A DNA stretch of 64,000 bases from Loktanella sp. D2R18 (GTDB taxonomy: Bacteria > Pseudomonadota > Alphaproteobacteria > Rhodobacterales > Rhodobacteraceae): contig NZ_QOCG01000006.1 of assembly GCF_003318235.1 (NCBI RefSeq), positions 62,001 through 126,000 of the forward strand, in the 5' to 3' direction. Both the position numbers and the translations under genes were made by a program. This document shows, in pieces, positions 36,065 to 46,750 of the stretch. The notes under the pieces are model-generated. The model worked only from the letters and a program-made list of their open reading frames with translations, did not search any database and had not been told where the DNA came from. The number at the start of each line of letters is the position of its first letter. The first letter of the stretch is position 1.

Positions 36065-37183
36065 TTAGTTGCGTTCAACGATCACTGACCCAACGGAATA
36101 GCCCGCGCCAAACGAACAAATCAATCCCTTGTCGCCGGGAGCAAGATCGCCTGAGTATTTGTTGAACGCGATGATCGACCCCGCTGAAGAGGTGTTTGCA
36201 TAGTCTTGTAAGACGTTGGGTTGCTCTTCGGGTTCGGGGGGGCGGCCCAAAACTTTTTTCCCGATGTAGTCATTCATCGACTTATTGGCCTGATGCAGCC
36301 AAAGACGGCGCAAGTCGCCGGCTTCGACGCCCGTTTCGGTCAGGTGATCGGCAATGTGTTGGCTGACCAATGGCAACACCTCTTTGAATACCTTCCGGCC
36401 GTTTTGCATGAACTGCATATCGCGGCGGTCATCCATGGCGTCATGGCTGCGGCGCAAGAAACCGTTGTTATTGCGGATGTTATTGCTGAATTGCGTGGCG
36501 CAGCGGGTCGACAGTACTTTGAAATGTGGTCCCGCGAGCCCTTCGTCGCGTTCAAGATAGGTTGCGGTGGCCACGTCACCAAAGATGAAATGGCAATCAC
36601 GGTCGCGCCATTCGAGGTGGGCACTACAGATTTCTGGGTTCACAACGATGGCAGAGCGGATGGACCCGGCACGGATCATATCGGCGGCGGTTTGGATACC
36701 AAAGGTCGCGCTGGAACAGGCAACATTCATATCAAAGGCAAAGCCGCCCGCGCCCAAAAGCTGCTGGATTTCGACGCCCACAGCGGGGTAGGCGCGTTCC
36801 ATATTTGACGCGGCACAGATCACCAGATCAACATCGGCGGCGCTACGGCCCGCGGCTTCGATTGCCTTTTGCGCGGCATCAACGCCAATTTCGGCCATAT
36901 ATCCGGGGGTATCATCTGCACGTTGGGCAAGCCGGGGGAACATGCGGGTTGGATCAAGCGCACCTGCTTTATCAAGTACGTAGCGGTTTTCAATGCCGGA
37001 GGCAGCGACGATGAATTCGGACGAGGAATGGGGTTTTGCTTGCACTAAGCCTGCATCAATCGCGGCGGCGTTTTCGGCATTCCAAAGATCAGCGTAGGCG
37101 TTAAACGCCACGACCAATTCGTCATTGGTGATGATTTCGGATGGCGTGAACAGCCCGGTTCCGGTGATGGCGACGTTATGCAT
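36065..37183 (-). CDS. 3-oxoacyl-ACP synthase III family (beta-ketodecanoyl type)
   Basis: 372 residues from ATG 37183 (GAGGG upstream; the frame extends to 37213). The FabH fold triad is visible: Cys in NVACSSATFGIQTAA, His in LHQANKSMN, Asn in YANTSSAGS. The long N-terminus (VAITGTGLFTPSEIITNDEL, FNAYADLWNAEN) matches Pseudomonas PA3286, which condenses octanoyl-CoA with malonyl-ACP as a shunt from beta-oxidation into fatty acid synthesis, rather than housekeeping FabH. Role by homology of pattern only. Confidence 0.85.
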   Translation of the reverse strand: MHNVAITGTGLFTPSEIITNDELVVAFNAYADLWNAENAAAIDAGLVQAKPHSSSEFIVAASGIENRYVLDKAGALDPTRMFPRLAQRADDTPGYMAEIGVDAAQKAIEAAGRSAADVDLVICAASNMERAYPAVGVEIQQLLGAGGFAFDMNVACSSATFGIQTAADMIRAGSIRSAIVVNPEICSAHLEWRDRDCHFIFGDVATATYLERDEGLAGPHFKVLSTRCATQFSNNIRNNNGFLRRSHDAMDDRRDMQFMQNGRKVFKEVLPLVSQHIADHLTETGVEAGDLRRLWLHQANKSMNDYIGKKVLGRPPEPEEQPNVLQDYANTSSAGSIIAFNKYSGDLAPGDKGLICSFGAGYSVGSVIVERN

Positions 37184-37286
37184 GACAACCCTCGTTTTGC
37201 GTTGGGGCACCATATTGCGCGGCGCTGACAGATGTCCACAGTCGTAGACTTATGACCTTGCGACAGACCGCTGTTGTTAGGTCCGT

Positions 37287-37303
37287 CCCCGGCGGCGCCG
37301 GGG
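37287..37303 (-). terminator. GC hairpin after carB
   Basis: CCCCGGC-GGC-GCCGGGG, a 7-bp perfect stem, 13 bp beyond the carB stop on the minus strand. No U tract follows, so the strength as a terminator is doubtful. Confidence 0.45.
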
Positions 37304-37315
37304 AGAATTTGATGC

Positions 37316-40300
37316 TTAAGCCCCTTGCAAACTACGTACTTTCACGTCGCTTTCAGCGCGCGCTTGCATGGCAAGCGTTGCTGCATGCGATGCGGCGGCT
37401 GTCGTGAAGTAGGGGATTTTATCATAGAGCGCGACGGCGCGGATTTCGCGGCTGTCTTCAACCGCTTGCGCGCCTTCGGTCGTGTTCATCACCAAAGCGA
37501 TGTGCCCATCTTTGAGCCGATCTACGATTGTGAGCCCACCTTCGTAGACTTTGTTCACGTTTTCACATGGGACATTGTTATCTGCCAACCATGCTGCCGT
37601 GCCGCGTGTCGCCGTGATAGAAAGGCCAAGTTCTGTCAAAATTTGCGCGGCTTCGATCATTTCGGCTGTTTTATCCATGTCTTTGATTGACAAGAATACG
37701 GTGCCCGTCGTTGGCAATTCGGTGCCTGCGCCCATCTGCGCCTTGAGGAATGCCCGCGGGAATGAACGCGCCCAGCCCATGACTTCGCCGGTGGACCGCA
37801 TTTCTGGACCAAGGATCGTGTCGACGCCGGGAAAACGCGCAAAGGGCAATACCGCCTCTTTGACGCTGAACCATGGTGTGTTCGGATCGGCCAAGGTGAA
37901 GGCATCGCCAAGCGGCAGTACATCCATCGGATCTTCGGCTTTGGGGTAGGCGGCGCGCAGAGGGAAGTTTGTTAGCGGCTCACCAGCCATTAAACGGGCG
38001 GCGATAGATGCGATGGCTGAATCGGTGGCCTTTGCCACAAATGGCACGGTGCGCGATGCCCGCGGGTTTACTTCGATCAGATAGACGGTTTCGTCTTTGA
38101 CGGCGAATTGGATGTTCATCAATCCGACGACGTTCAGTGCAAGTGCCAGCGCCTCTGTCTGTTTGCGGATTTCTGCGATCATTGCGTCAGACAGTGAATA
38201 TGGCGGCAGCGAACAGGCACTATCGCCAGAGTGTACGCCAGCTTCTTCGATGTGTTGCATGATGCCCGCGACATGGGTGTTTTTTCCGTCAGACAGGCAG
38301 TCCACGTCGACCTCAACCGCGCCAGACAGATAGCTGTCGAGCAATACAGGGCTGTCGCCTGAGACGACCACGGCATCAGAGATATAGCGTTCCAATTGCG
38401 CCTGATCACGGACGATTTCCATCGCACGACCACCCAAAACATAAGAGGGGCGGATGACCAGCGGGAAGCCGATGTCTTTAGCAATTTCAAAAGCCTCGGC
38501 GTCTGTTGATGCGATGCCGTTATGAGGCTGTTTCAGGCCCAAACGGTTTACAAGGTCTTGGAAACGTTCGCGGTCTTCGGCCAAATCAATCGCATCCGGC
38601 GTGGTGCCAAGAATCGGAATACCAGCTTCTTCGAGCGCATTGGCAAGCTTGAGCGGCGTTTGCCCGCCAAACTGTACGATGACCCCGTGCAGGGTTCCGT
38701 TTTCCTGTTCGACACGCATGATTTCCATGACGTGTTCGAATGTCAGTGGCTCAAAATATAACCGATCCGAGGTGTCGTAATCGGTCGACACGGTTTCGGG
38801 ATTACAGTTGATCATGATAGTTTCATAGCCCTGATCTGTTAGGGCATAGCACGCGTGACAACAGCAATAATCGAATTCGATCCCCTGACCGATCCGGTTT
38901 GGACCACCGCCAAGAATGACGACTTTCTTGCGGTCTGAAGGCCGTGCTTCACATTCCACTTCGCCCATCACTGGGTTTTCATAGGTAGAATACATGTAAG
39001 GCGTTTGTGCTTCGAATTCGGCCGCGCAGGTATCGATCCGTTTGAACACGGCATTCACGCCGAGGTTCTGGCGTGCGCGCCGGACTTGATCTTCGTCGCG
39101 TCCGGTCAGTTTTGCCAAACGTGCGTCAGAAAACCCGAGCATTTTCACGCGGCGCAAACCCTCTTCGGTGACCGGCAGACCATCGGCGATGACTGCGGCT
39201 TCGGCGACGATGATTTCGCGGATGCGTGCAAGGAACCATGGGTCAAATTTGGTGACTGCGTGGATGTCGTCATCGGATAGCCCGTGGCGCATCGCTTGGG
39301 CGATGACGCGGATGCGGTCAGGCGTTTGTTTGGCCAGTGCTTTGGTGATCGCGGCGGCTTCTGGCGCACCCGGAATGTCGATATCATCAAAGCCGGTCAG
39401 CCCGGTTTCCATCGATGCCAGCGCTTTTTGCATGCTCTCGTGGAAGGTCCGGCCAATTGCCATGGCTTCGCCGACGGATTTCATTGCGGTGGTCAGATGT
39501 GGTTCAGACCCTGCGAATTTCTCAAAGGCAAAGCGTGGAATTTTGGTGACGACATAGTCGATTGTTGGCTCAAATGACGCGGGTGTGACCCCTGTGATGT
39601 CATTGTCGAGCTCGTCCAATGTGTAACCTACGGCCAGTTTCGCCGCGATTTTCGCGATTGGGAACCCGGTTGCCTTAGACGCCAGCGCGGAAGACCGCGA
39701 CACACGTGGGTTCATTTCGATCACGACCATCCGGCCATCCGCAGGGTTTACGGCCCATTGCACGTTCGATCCGCCGGTTTCGACGCCGATTTCGCGCAAC
39801 ACGTTGATCGAATGTGTCCGCATCACCTGATATTCTTTGTCAGTCAGGGTCAGTGCCGGGGCGACGGTGATACTGTCGCCTGTGTGCACACCCATTGGGT
39901 CCACGTTTTCAATCGCACAGACGATGATCGCATTGTCGGCCTTGTCGCGCACGACTTCCATCTCGAACTCTTTCCAGCCAAGCAGAGATTCGTCGACGAG
40001 GATTTGCGCCATAGGCGATGCTTCCATCCCCGTGCGGCAATAGTGTTCGTATTCTTCACGGTTATACGCAACGCCGCCACCAGTGCCGCCAAGCGTGAAT
40101 GCTGGGCGAATGATCGCGGGCAGGCCGACATATTCGATTGCGTCGATGGCCAATTGCAGGCCCGCTTTGATGTCGAATTTGTCGTTTTCCATTTTTGGTG
40201 CAGTAATGATCGTCGCTTTGGGGTTTTCAATCCCTAGGCGGTCCATCGCTTCGCGGAACAATTTCCGGTCTTCGGCCATCTCAATGGCTTCGCGTTTCGC

Positions 40301-40651
40301 ACCGATCATTTCGACGCCGTATTTTTCCAGCACGCCCATATCTGCAAGCGCCAGCGACGTGTTCAAGCCGGTCTGGCCACCCATTGTTGGCAGTAACGCG
40401 TCGGGGCGTTCTTTTTCGATAATTTTTGCGACGACATCAGGTATGATCGGTTCGATGTATGTCGCGTCGGCCAGTCCCGGATCGGTCATGATCGTCGCGG
40501 GGTTAGAATTCACCAAGATCACCCGGTAACCTTCTTCGCGCAGTGCTTTACAGGCTTGTGCGCCGGAATAGTCGAATTCGCAGGCTTGTCCGATAATAAT
40601 GGGCCCTGCACCGATGATCATGATCGACTTGATGTCAGTACGCTTTGGCAT
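37316..40651 (-). CDS. carB: carbamoyl-phosphate synthase large subunit
   Basis: 1111 residues, full length. Two ATP-grasp halves are visible: the first starts [20 protein letters not shown] and contains FTLGGTGGG and MEVVRDK; the second starts [19 protein letters not shown] and contains [12 protein letters not shown] and [10 protein letters not shown]. The C-terminal allosteric (MGS) domain has [11 protein letters not shown] and a [14 protein letters not shown] region. It makes carbamoyl phosphate for arginine and pyrimidines; carA is not in the window. Divergent from pabB. Confidence 0.97.
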   Translation of the reverse strand: MPKRTDIKSIMIIGAGPIIIGQACEFDYSGAQACKALREEGYRVILVNSNPATIMTDPGLADATYIEPIIPDVVAKIIEKERPDALLPTMGGQTGLNTSLALADMGVLEKYGVEMIGAKREAIEMAEDRKLFREAMDRLGIENPKATIITAPKMENDKFDIKAGLQLAIDAIEYVGLPAIIRPAFTLGGTGGGVAYNREEYEHYCRTGMEASPMAQILVDESLLGWKEFEMEVVRDKADNAIIVCAIENVDPMGVHTGDSITVAPALTLTDKEYQVMRTHSINVLREIGVETGGSNVQWAVNPADGRMVVIEMNPRVSRSSALASKATGFPIAKIAAKLAVGYTLDELDNDITGVTPASFEPTIDYVVTKIPRFAFEKFAGSEPHLTTAMKSVGEAMAIGRTFHESMQKALASMETGLTGFDDIDIPGAPEAAAITKALAKQTPDRIRVIAQAMRHGLSDDDIHAVTKFDPWFLARIREIIVAEAAVIADGLPVTEEGLRRVKMLGFSDARLAKLTGRDEDQVRRARQNLGVNAVFKRIDTCAAEFEAQTPYMYSTYENPVMGEVECEARPSDRKKVVILGGGPNRIGQGIEFDYCCCHACYALTDQGYETIMINCNPETVSTDYDTSDRLYFEPLTFEHVMEIMRVEQENGTLHGVIVQFGGQTPLKLANALEEAGIPILGTTPDAIDLAEDRERFQDLVNRLGLKQPHNGIASTDAEAFEIAKDIGFPLVIRPSYVLGGRAMEIVRDQAQLERYISDAVVVSGDSPVLLDSYLSGAVEVDVDCLSDGKNTHVAGIMQHIEEAGVHSGDSACSLPPYSLSDAMIAEIRKQTEALALALNVVGLMNIQFAVKDETVYLIEVNPRASRTVPFVAKATDSAIASIAARLMAGEPLTNFPLRAAYPKAEDPMDVLPLGDAFTLADPNTPWFSVKEAVLPFARFPGVDTILGPEMRSTGEVMGWARSFPRAFLKAQMGAGTELPTTGTVFLSIKDMDKTAEMIEAAQILTELGLSITATRGTAAWLADNNVPCENVNKVYEGGLTIVDRLKDGHIALVMNTTEGAQAVEDSREIRAVALYDKIPYFTTAAASHAATLAMQARAESDVKVRSLQGA

Positions 40652-40807
40652 GGCGGGCCCCTTCGGAAGGTAAATTTTCGTGGGTTATAGACAACAGCGC
40701 CCAAGGCGCAAGGGCCTTCGTAGAAAGGGCTTGGGTTGTCGCAATCGATCTGTGAATTTTTCGATGGCAACGGTATTTAGCTAATAACAAACTTAGGAGA
40801 TTTTGAT

Positions 40808-41917
40808 TTGCGGCTGCAATTTGATCATGGGCCAGACGGTGCGGGCGTGTTTGATCGGGCCATACGGATCATTACAGCTGATTCCATTGCCGAAGTTGCG
40901 GGTGCGCTTACTGCCGTCGAACAGGCATTGGCGCAGGGGAATTGGGTTGCAGGCTATGCCAGTTATGAATTGGGCTACGCGTTAGAGCCGCGCTTGCATG
41001 ATCTCATGCCGCGTGACCGGCGCCTGCCACTGATCCGGTTCGGCGTTTACGATGCGCCTATTGCTGCCGAAATCGCGGCTGGCCCCGCAAATATTGGGGC
41101 ATTAGATGCGGGCTGGGATCAGGATGACTATCAACGCGCCTTTGCGTGGGTCCATGATTTCATCGGGGCAGGCGATATTTATCAGGCGAACCTGACCTTT
41201 CCATTGCACGCGCAAGTGACCGGAAATCCGCAGGCGATCTATGAGGCGCTCATGCGGGCGCAAGCTGTTGGGTATGGCGTTTTGGTTATACAAGATGACT
41301 TGCCCGATTTGCTTTGCCGATCTCCCGAGCTGTTCTTTACATTAGATGGGGCGACGATCACTACCCGCCCGATGAAAGGCACCGCACCGCGTGGCACGAC
41401 ACCTGCGCAAGACGCGGACGCGCGTGTGTTTTTACAAAATGATCCTAAAAATCGCGCCGAAAACTTGATGATTGTGGATCTCTTGCGTAATGATATCAGC
41501 CGTGTGGCGCAGGTCGGATCGGTCAAAGTTCCGCAGTTATTCGCAATTGAGACCTATGAAACCGTCCACCAGATGACATCGACAGTGACCGCAGAATTGC
41601 GGCCTGATGTCGGTTTAGGTGCGATTTTTCGCGCGCTGTATCCGTGCGGTTCGATCACTGGTGCACCAAAATTGCGGGCGATGGAAATCATTCGAGATAT
41701 CGAAACAGCTCCGCGCGATGCTTATTGCGGCACGATTGGCTGGGCGGCTCCTGACGGGCGGGCATGGTTTAATGTGGCCATTCGTACCTTGATGCTCGAA
41801 AATAAACGCGCCACGCTCAATGTTGGGGGCGGCGTTGTGTGGGATAGCACCGCCCATTCAGAATATGAGGAGGCCTTGTGGAAAGCACGCTACGCATCCC
41901 TGCCGAAACAAAGCTGA
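40808..41917 (+). CDS. pabB: aminodeoxychorismate synthase component I
   Basis: 369 residues beginning at TTG 40808, with AGGAG 9 nt upstream. Chorismate-binding domain motifs: GDIYQANLTFPL, RSPELFFTLDG, TRPMKGTAPRG, LRNDISRVAQVGSV, and PCGSITGAPKLRAMEII. It converts chorismate with ammonia from a glutaminase to 4-amino-4-deoxychorismate for folate. The missing TrpE-type N-terminal length supports PabB over anthranilate synthase. It overlaps pabC by 40 nt. Confidence 0.93.
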   Translation: MRLQFDHGPDGAGVFDRAIRIITADSIAEVAGALTAVEQALAQGNWVAGYASYELGYALEPRLHDLMPRDRRLPLIRFGVYDAPIAAEIAAGPANIGALDAGWDQDDYQRAFAWVHDFIGAGDIYQANLTFPLHAQVTGNPQAIYEALMRAQAVGYGVLVIQDDLPDLLCRSPELFFTLDGATITTRPMKGTAPRGTTPAQDADARVFLQNDPKNRAENLMIVDLLRNDISRVAQVGSVKVPQLFAIETYETVHQMTSTVTAELRPDVGLGAIFRALYPCGSITGAPKLRAMEIIRDIETAPRDAYCGTIGWAAPDGRAWFNVAIRTLMLENKRATLNVGGGVVWDSTAHSEYEEALWKARYASLPKQS

Positions 41918-42516
41918 TCGAAACTTTCGGCTGGGAGCCGGGGCAGGGGTATCCGCGGCTTGATCGCCACCTGCGCCGATTGGCGCACAGCGCGGCGATT
42001 TTAGGCTTTCGTTGCGATATCCCCGCGATACGCGCGGCCTTGGCCACTTATGAGAGCGATATGCAGATGCGTTGCCGTCTGACATTGGCCTGTGATGGTC
42101 GCATAGAAGTAACGCGCAGCCCGATGGCGCAGCGTAAGCCGTTTTGGATGATCCAAATTGCGCCGCAGCGCCTGGATGCTGCCGATCCGTGGCTGCGTCA
42201 CAAGACGACAAACCGGGCGCTATATGATGATGCGCGCGCCGCATTGCCCGCAGGCGTTGACGAGCTGATCTTTCTCAATGAACGTGATGAGCTTTGTGAG
42301 GGGGCGATCACCAATATTTTCGTCGAAACGCAGACCGGAGAGATGCTCACCCCGCCTTTATCGTCGGGCTGTTTGCCCGGCATTTACCGCCAAGAACAGT
42401 TAGACAGTGGCGCGTGCCGTGAGGCGGTGCTTCGTTTGGCAGATCTCGAAGCGGCGCATTGGATCGGGGTTGGCAATGCATTGCGTGGGGCCATTTGTGC
42501 CAAATTTCAGCGGTAA
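41878..42516 (+). CDS. pabC: aminodeoxychorismate lyase / class IV aminotransferase
   Basis: 212 residues starting at GTG 41878 inside the end of pabB, with a strong GAGGAGG site. PLP lysine in RHKTTNRALYDDAR, then DELIFLNERDELCEGAITNIF and SGCLPGIYR are class IV signatures. It releases p-aminobenzoate from aminodeoxychorismate, completing the step started by PabB. The pabB-pabC overlap implies coupled expression. It is somewhat short for the family (about 270 residues in enterobacteria), as usual for the Rhodobacterales version. Confidence 0.9.
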   Translation: MESTLRIPAETKLIETFGWEPGQGYPRLDRHLRRLAHSAAILGFRCDIPAIRAALATYESDMQMRCRLTLACDGRIEVTRSPMAQRKPFWMIQIAPQRLDAADPWLRHKTTNRALYDDARAALPAGVDELIFLNERDELCEGAITNIFVETQTGEMLTPPLSSGCLPGIYRQEQLDSGACREAVLRLADLEAAHWIGVGNALRGAICAKFQR

Positions 42517-42541
42517 ACCGCGCTCAAATAGGTGTGCATCC

Positions 42542-42570
42542 TTGACATCAGGCGTGCAACCTAGTGTATC
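42542..42570 (+). promoter_or_regulatory. aspS promoter candidate
   Basis: TTGACA (42542-42547), 17 bp spacer, TGTATC (42565-42570). Transcription would begin about 30 nt before the aspS start. Confidence 0.6.
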
Positions 42571-42607
42571 GGCGCAACAACCTTTGAACCCATAGGACCA
42601 TGACATT

Positions 42608-44461
42608 ATGCACGCATACCGCAGCCACACCTGTGCCGATCTGACCGCCGCCAATGTTGGCGATACTGTCCGCTTGTCGGGCTGGGTAAATCGGGTCCGC
42701 GATCATGGCGGCATCTTGTTTATCGACCTGCGCGACCACTACGGTATTACGCAGGTGTTGTGTGATCCGGATTCAGCCGCATTCGCTGACGTCGAAAAAG
42801 TGCGCTCAGAATGGTGTATCCGCATCGACGGTGAGGTCAAAGCGCGTGATCCAGAACTGATCAACGCCAAACTGCCAACCGGCGAAGTCGAAGTTTTCAT
42901 TCGCGCGATTGAAGTGCTTGGCGCATCAAACGAATTGCCGCTGATGGTCTTTGGTGACCAAGAATACCCTGAAGAAACACGGCTGAAATACCGCTATTTG
43001 GACCTGCGCCGCGAGGCGATGCAGGACAATATGAAGCTGCGTTCTGATGTGGTGGCATCCATGCGCCGCCGGATGTGGGATGGCGGTTTCCGCGAATACC
43101 AGACCCCGATCATTACCGCGTCCAGCCCCGAAGGTGCCCGCGATTTCCTTGTGCCGTCGCGTTTGCACCCCGGTAAATTCTACGCTCTGCCGCAGGCCCC
43201 ACAGCAGTTTAAACAGCTGATCATGGTGTCGGGATATGACAAGTATTTCCAGATCGCGCCCTGTTTCCGCGATGAAGACCCGCGCGCTGACCGTTCACCG
43301 ACAGATTTCTATCAGCTCGATTTGGAAATGTCCTTTGTTGAACAGCAAGACGTGTTCGACACGATCCAACCAGTGATCACAGGTATCTTCGAAGAATTCG
43401 GCAAAGGTCGTAAGGTTGACCAGACGTGGGAACAGATTTCTTACCGTGATGCCGCGCTTTGGTACGGCTCTGACAAGCCCGATCTGCGGAACCCAATTAA
43501 GATGCAAGTTGTGTCTGAGCATTTTGCTGGTTCCGGTTTTGCGATTTTCGCAAAATTGCTGGAACAAGAGGGCACCGAAGTGCGTGCGATTCCGGCGCCA
43601 AAAGGTGGGTCGCGTAAATTCTGTGACCGGATGAATGTCTTTGCACAAAAAGAAGGTCTGCCCGGCATGGGCTATATCTTCTGGCGCGAAAAAACAGCGG
43701 ATGCTGTGGCGCAAGAACTGGGCATCACGGTTAAAGAAGCGCAAGCGAAGTTGAAATCAGGCGAAGTTGAAGGTGGCATGGAAGCCGCTGGCCCGCTCGC
43801 TAAAAACATCGGCCCAGAGCGTACCGAGGCGATCCGTCAGCAACTGGGTCTTGGGCTTGGCGATGCGGCGTTTTTCCTTGGTGGGAAGCCAAAAGCATTC
43901 GAAGGTGTCGCAGGCAAGGCCCGCAATGTCATCGGTGAAGAACTTGGCCTGACAGATTTGAACCGCTTTGCCTTTGCTTGGATCGTGGATTTCCCGATTT
44001 ACGAGCAAGACGAAGAAACCGGCAAGATCGATTTTGAACATAACCCGTTCTCAATGCCACAAGGTGGTATGGAGGCCCTGCAAGGTGACCCGCTAAAGGT
44101 GTTGGGCTACCAATATGATCTGGCGTGTAACGGGTATGAATTGGTGTCTGGCGCGATCCGGAACCACCGCCCTGAAATTATGTTCAAAGCCTTTGAGATC
44201 GCAGGCTACGGCGAAGAGGAAGTAAACAAACGCTTTGGCGGCATGGTCAACGCGTTTCAATATGGTGCGCCACCCCACGGTGGTTGTGCGGCTGGGATTG
44301 ACCGGATTGTGATGTTGCTGGCTGATGCGTCGAACATCCGTGAGGTCATCATGTTCCCGATGAACCAACGCGCGGAAGATCTGATGATGGACGCACCATC
44401 CGAGCCAATGAATGAACAGCTGCGCGAATTGCACCTGCGCACGATCCCGGCTGAAAGCTAA
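42608..44461 (+). CDS. aspS: aspartyl-tRNA synthetase
   Basis: 617 residues of bacterial class IIb type. N-terminal OB-fold ([20 protein letters not shown]), motif 2 region [20 protein letters not shown], the GAD insertion domain with a long helical stretch near residues 350-420, and motif 3 [15 protein letters not shown]-type ending ([18 protein letters not shown]). Probably a non-discriminating enzyme in an organism using the transamidase route for Asn-tRNA, but that needs other genes. It has a -35/-10 of its own and a GGACC site near the start. Confidence 0.96.
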   Translation: MHAYRSHTCADLTAANVGDTVRLSGWVNRVRDHGGILFIDLRDHYGITQVLCDPDSAAFADVEKVRSEWCIRIDGEVKARDPELINAKLPTGEVEVFIRAIEVLGASNELPLMVFGDQEYPEETRLKYRYLDLRREAMQDNMKLRSDVVASMRRRMWDGGFREYQTPIITASSPEGARDFLVPSRLHPGKFYALPQAPQQFKQLIMVSGYDKYFQIAPCFRDEDPRADRSPTDFYQLDLEMSFVEQQDVFDTIQPVITGIFEEFGKGRKVDQTWEQISYRDAALWYGSDKPDLRNPIKMQVVSEHFAGSGFAIFAKLLEQEGTEVRAIPAPKGGSRKFCDRMNVFAQKEGLPGMGYIFWREKTADAVAQELGITVKEAQAKLKSGEVEGGMEAAGPLAKNIGPERTEAIRQQLGLGLGDAAFFLGGKPKAFEGVAGKARNVIGEELGLTDLNRFAFAWIVDFPIYEQDEETGKIDFEHNPFSMPQGGMEALQGDPLKVLGYQYDLACNGYELVSGAIRNHRPEIMFKAFEIAGYGEEEVNKRFGGMVNAFQYGAPPHGGCAAGIDRIVMLLADASNIREVIMFPMNQRAEDLMMDAPSEPMNEQLRELHLRTIPAES

Positions 44462-44483
44462 AGAAATTAGTGCTGGTGGGCGG

Positions 44484-45191
44484 CTAAAGCGGCCCGCCAG
44501 CGGCAATGCGTTGTTCGACCATATCGGACAGGGCCGTGACACCACCGGTGGTGTCATCCCCTGTAGAATGCAGCGCAGCGAGCGATTTTGCCGCCTTGCC
44601 AAGCGCGTCATCTTGAGCGCTGCGCGCGATCCCATCCAAAAGCTGCGTGACATAGCTGATTTTTACCGTGCTTTTCGGGCGGTTCAGAATTTCTGAAATA
44701 TGGTGCAGATCATCGCGGTATGCGACCAAATCGGGGTTGATGGTTTCGTTACTAACCATTCGCGGGCCGGGCGGTTGGCGGTGCGCTGGCAGGTGACGTA
44801 GGATTGCATCCTGAAAGGCCGCCAGATTGGCAATCGGTTTGGCGATAAACCCATCGGCGCCGGCTTTTATCACGTCGTGTTCTGCATTTGGATCGCCGCT
44901 GATACCAAGGATCACCTCAATCCGGGGGGATGCCGCCGCTAACATTGCGATCAGATCAAGCCCAGACCCATCAGGCAGCCCCACATCAATCATGATGACG
45001 CAAGGCCGATAAACGCCAAGATGTTTGCGCGCGTGTTCAATGCTATCTGCGCGTCGCAGCCGGGCGCCCGAACGCTGGCAAAGTAGGCGCAACGCCTCGC
45101 AGGCGAAAAGACTGTCTTCGACGACAAGTGCGGTGATTCCTAACAGCGGGCGGTCCGATGTGGGCGTTTGCTTGAGCATAAAGTCATCCAT
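44484..45191 (-). CDS. response regulator with unknown C-terminal domain
   Basis: 235 residues from ATG 45191, with AAGGAGAG upstream. Receiver domain (about residues 17-140) with phospho-acceptor Asp in VIMIDVGLPDGSGLD, and Lys in GFIAKPI. The C-terminal ~90 residues, starting with PRMVSNETINPDLVAYRDDL, match no output domain I know; they are helical and lack a DNA-binding motif. No histidine kinase lies next to it. A GC-rich hairpin (44472-44501) covers its stop codon and lies between it and aspS. Confidence 0.85.
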   Translation of the reverse strand: MDDFMLKQTPTSDRPLLGITALVVEDSLFACEALRLLCQRSGARLRRADSIEHARKHLGVYRPCVIMIDVGLPDGSGLDLIAMLAAASPRIEVILGISGDPNAEHDVIKAGADGFIAKPIANLAAFQDAILRHLPAHRQPPGPRMVSNETINPDLVAYRDDLHHISEILNRPKSTVKISYVTQLLDGIARSAQDDALGKAAKSLAALHSTGDDTTGGVTALSDMVEQRIAAGGPL

Positions 45192-45321
45192 CGCGATTCT
45201 CTCCTTGGAAGCGGGCGCGACCATTGAGCACAGGACAAGGTGAACAGGGGGTTAATTTGCGATAGGACATTGCGCTCGTAAACGTGTTTCGCGATATTGC
45301 GCGAAATGAGGAGAATATGAA

Positions 45322-45726
45322 ATGATCGGTCGCTTGAACCACGTCGCCATTGCTGTCCCGGACCTAGAAGCCGCGAGCGCACAATACAGGACCATGTTGG
45401 GGGCAGATGTTGGCGCGCCTCAAGACGAGCCCGACCACGGGGTGACAGTTGTGTTCGTCACGCTTCCCAATACAAAAATTGAATTTTTGTATCCGCTTGG
45501 CGATGCCTCTCCGATCCAAGGGTTCTTAGATAAAAACCCGGCGGGTGGCATTCATCACATGTGTTATGAAGTTGATGATATCATTGTAGCTCGTGATCAT
45601 TTGGTCGCTGAGGGCGCGCGCGTTTTGGGAAATGGAGAGCCGAAAATCGGGGCGCATGGCAAACCTGTCTTGTTTTTACATCCGAAAGATTTCCAAGGCT
45701 GCCTGATCGAGCTGGAACAGGTCTAA
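45322..45726 (+). CDS. mce: methylmalonyl-CoA epimerase
   Basis: 134 residues. The vicinal oxygen chelate fold is shown by LNHVAIAVPDLEAASAQYRT, TKIEFLYPLGDASPI, GGIHHMCYEVDDI and FLHPKDFQGCLIELEQ, with the expected metal-ligating His and Glu residues. It interconverts methylmalonyl-CoA enantiomers on the propionate route to succinyl-CoA. A GGAG site precedes the ATG. A DUF1467 gene follows 60 bp downstream on the same strand, an arrangement seen in other Rhodobacterales. Confidence 0.94.
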   Translation: MIGRLNHVAIAVPDLEAASAQYRTMLGADVGAPQDEPDHGVTVVFVTLPNTKIEFLYPLGDASPIQGFLDKNPAGGIHHMCYEVDDIIVARDHLVAEGARVLGNGEPKIGAHGKPVLFLHPKDFQGCLIELEQV

Positions 45727-45786
45727 GGTGCTTGCCTAACCGGCAGTAATACCTATGTAGCCTTGTAGTCTTTGAAAGGATCACCC

Positions 45787-46095
45787 ATGGGCCCCACGTC
45801 AGCCATCGTTCTTTTTGCCGTCGTTTGGGCAATGGTATTTTTCATCGTGTTGCCGCTGCGGATGCAAACCCAAGGCGAAGCAGGAGAGGTCACACCGGGC
45901 ACCCCTTCGTCTGCACCTGCGGACCCGCAAATTAAGCGCAAGGCCTTCATCACGACACTTTGGGCGGTGCCAATTTGGGCCGTGATTGCAGGGACAATTC
46001 TATCTGGTGCAATTTCGGTCCGCGACATGGACTGGTTCAACCGGATGGCGACGCCTGATCTTCCCGGTGACACAACGCATGATACAAATGAGTGA
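45787..46095 (+). CDS. DUF1467 family membrane protein
   Basis: 102 residues from ATG 45787, preceded by AAAGGA; the open frame to 45772 would need TTG. Two membrane helices (IVLFAVVWAMVFFIVLPLRM and TLWAVPIWAVIAGTILSGA) with a short hydrophilic loop are the DUF1467 layout. Function unknown. It overlaps the convergent EI24 gene by 59 bp. Confidence 0.85.
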   Translation: MGPTSAIVLFAVVWAMVFFIVLPLRMQTQGEAGEVTPGTPSSAPADPQIKRKAFITTLWAVPIWAVIAGTILSGAISVRDMDWFNRMATPDLPGDTTHDTNE

Positions 46096-46750
46096 ACGTC
46101 GCAGCGCCTAAGATCGGAATGATCAAGTTCAGCAAAGGAATGGTGAGCGGTAGCGCCATCAAGCAGCCCGCTGCCCAGATCGTGCCTTGGTGTCGTTTGG
46201 CCATTGCCTTGGCGCGCGCACGCCCCTCACGGCGCATCGCAGCAAGCTGAAAATACTCACGCCCCAAAAGATATCCGTTCATGCCATAAAATATGAACAC
46301 GGCCGCAAAGGGTAAGAAGGCGTAAAGCACAAAGGCGCAGATGTTTGCGGCCACCAATATTCCAAAGAAATTAACGGTATCGCGCAGGCCTTCAAAAAAG
46401 CCCACAGCAGGCGTTGGGGGTAGGTCGGGGAAGTGTTTGGCCTCGACAGCATCGGCAACCTCATCCAAAAAAAGTGAGGTAATCACCGACGCGACGGGCA
46501 CCATCAAAAAGACGGACAGAATGATCATCAAGATCAACGATCCCCATCCCAGCAAATCACCGAACCAAGTGATCTCAGCGCCGTCGGGTAATGTGATTGG
46601 CTCTGATGCCAGCCAATCAATGATCCCCAACAGGCCAGCATAGCAGCCAATAAGCAGCGCAATCGTAATCCCAATCCCGCGCCAAAGGACCGATTGAAAA
46701 CGCGGGTCATTCATCTGGGAAATACCTTTGGAAAACGATGTGAAAATCAT
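46037..46750 (-). CDS. EI24 domain protein (CysZ-like)
   Basis: 237 residues with about four membrane helices. The EI24/CysZ pattern is visible: VITSLFLDEVADAVEAKHFPD, FGILVAANICAFVLYAFLPF, and FYGMNGYLLGREYFQLAAMR. CysZ imports sulfate in enterobacteria, but this branch is of unproven substrate. Its ATG overlaps the stop of the nitroreductase gene by 4 bp. Confidence 0.85.
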   Translation of the reverse strand: MIFTSFSKGISQMNDPRFQSVLWRGIGITIALLIGCYAGLLGIIDWLASEPITLPDGAEITWFGDLLGWGSLILMIILSVFLMVPVASVITSLFLDEVADAVEAKHFPDLPPTPAVGFFEGLRDTVNFFGILVAANICAFVLYAFLPFAAVFIFYGMNGYLLGREYFQLAAMRREGRARAKAMAKRHQGTIWAAGCLMALPLTIPLLNLIIPILGAATFTHLYHALCHREDQASPSG

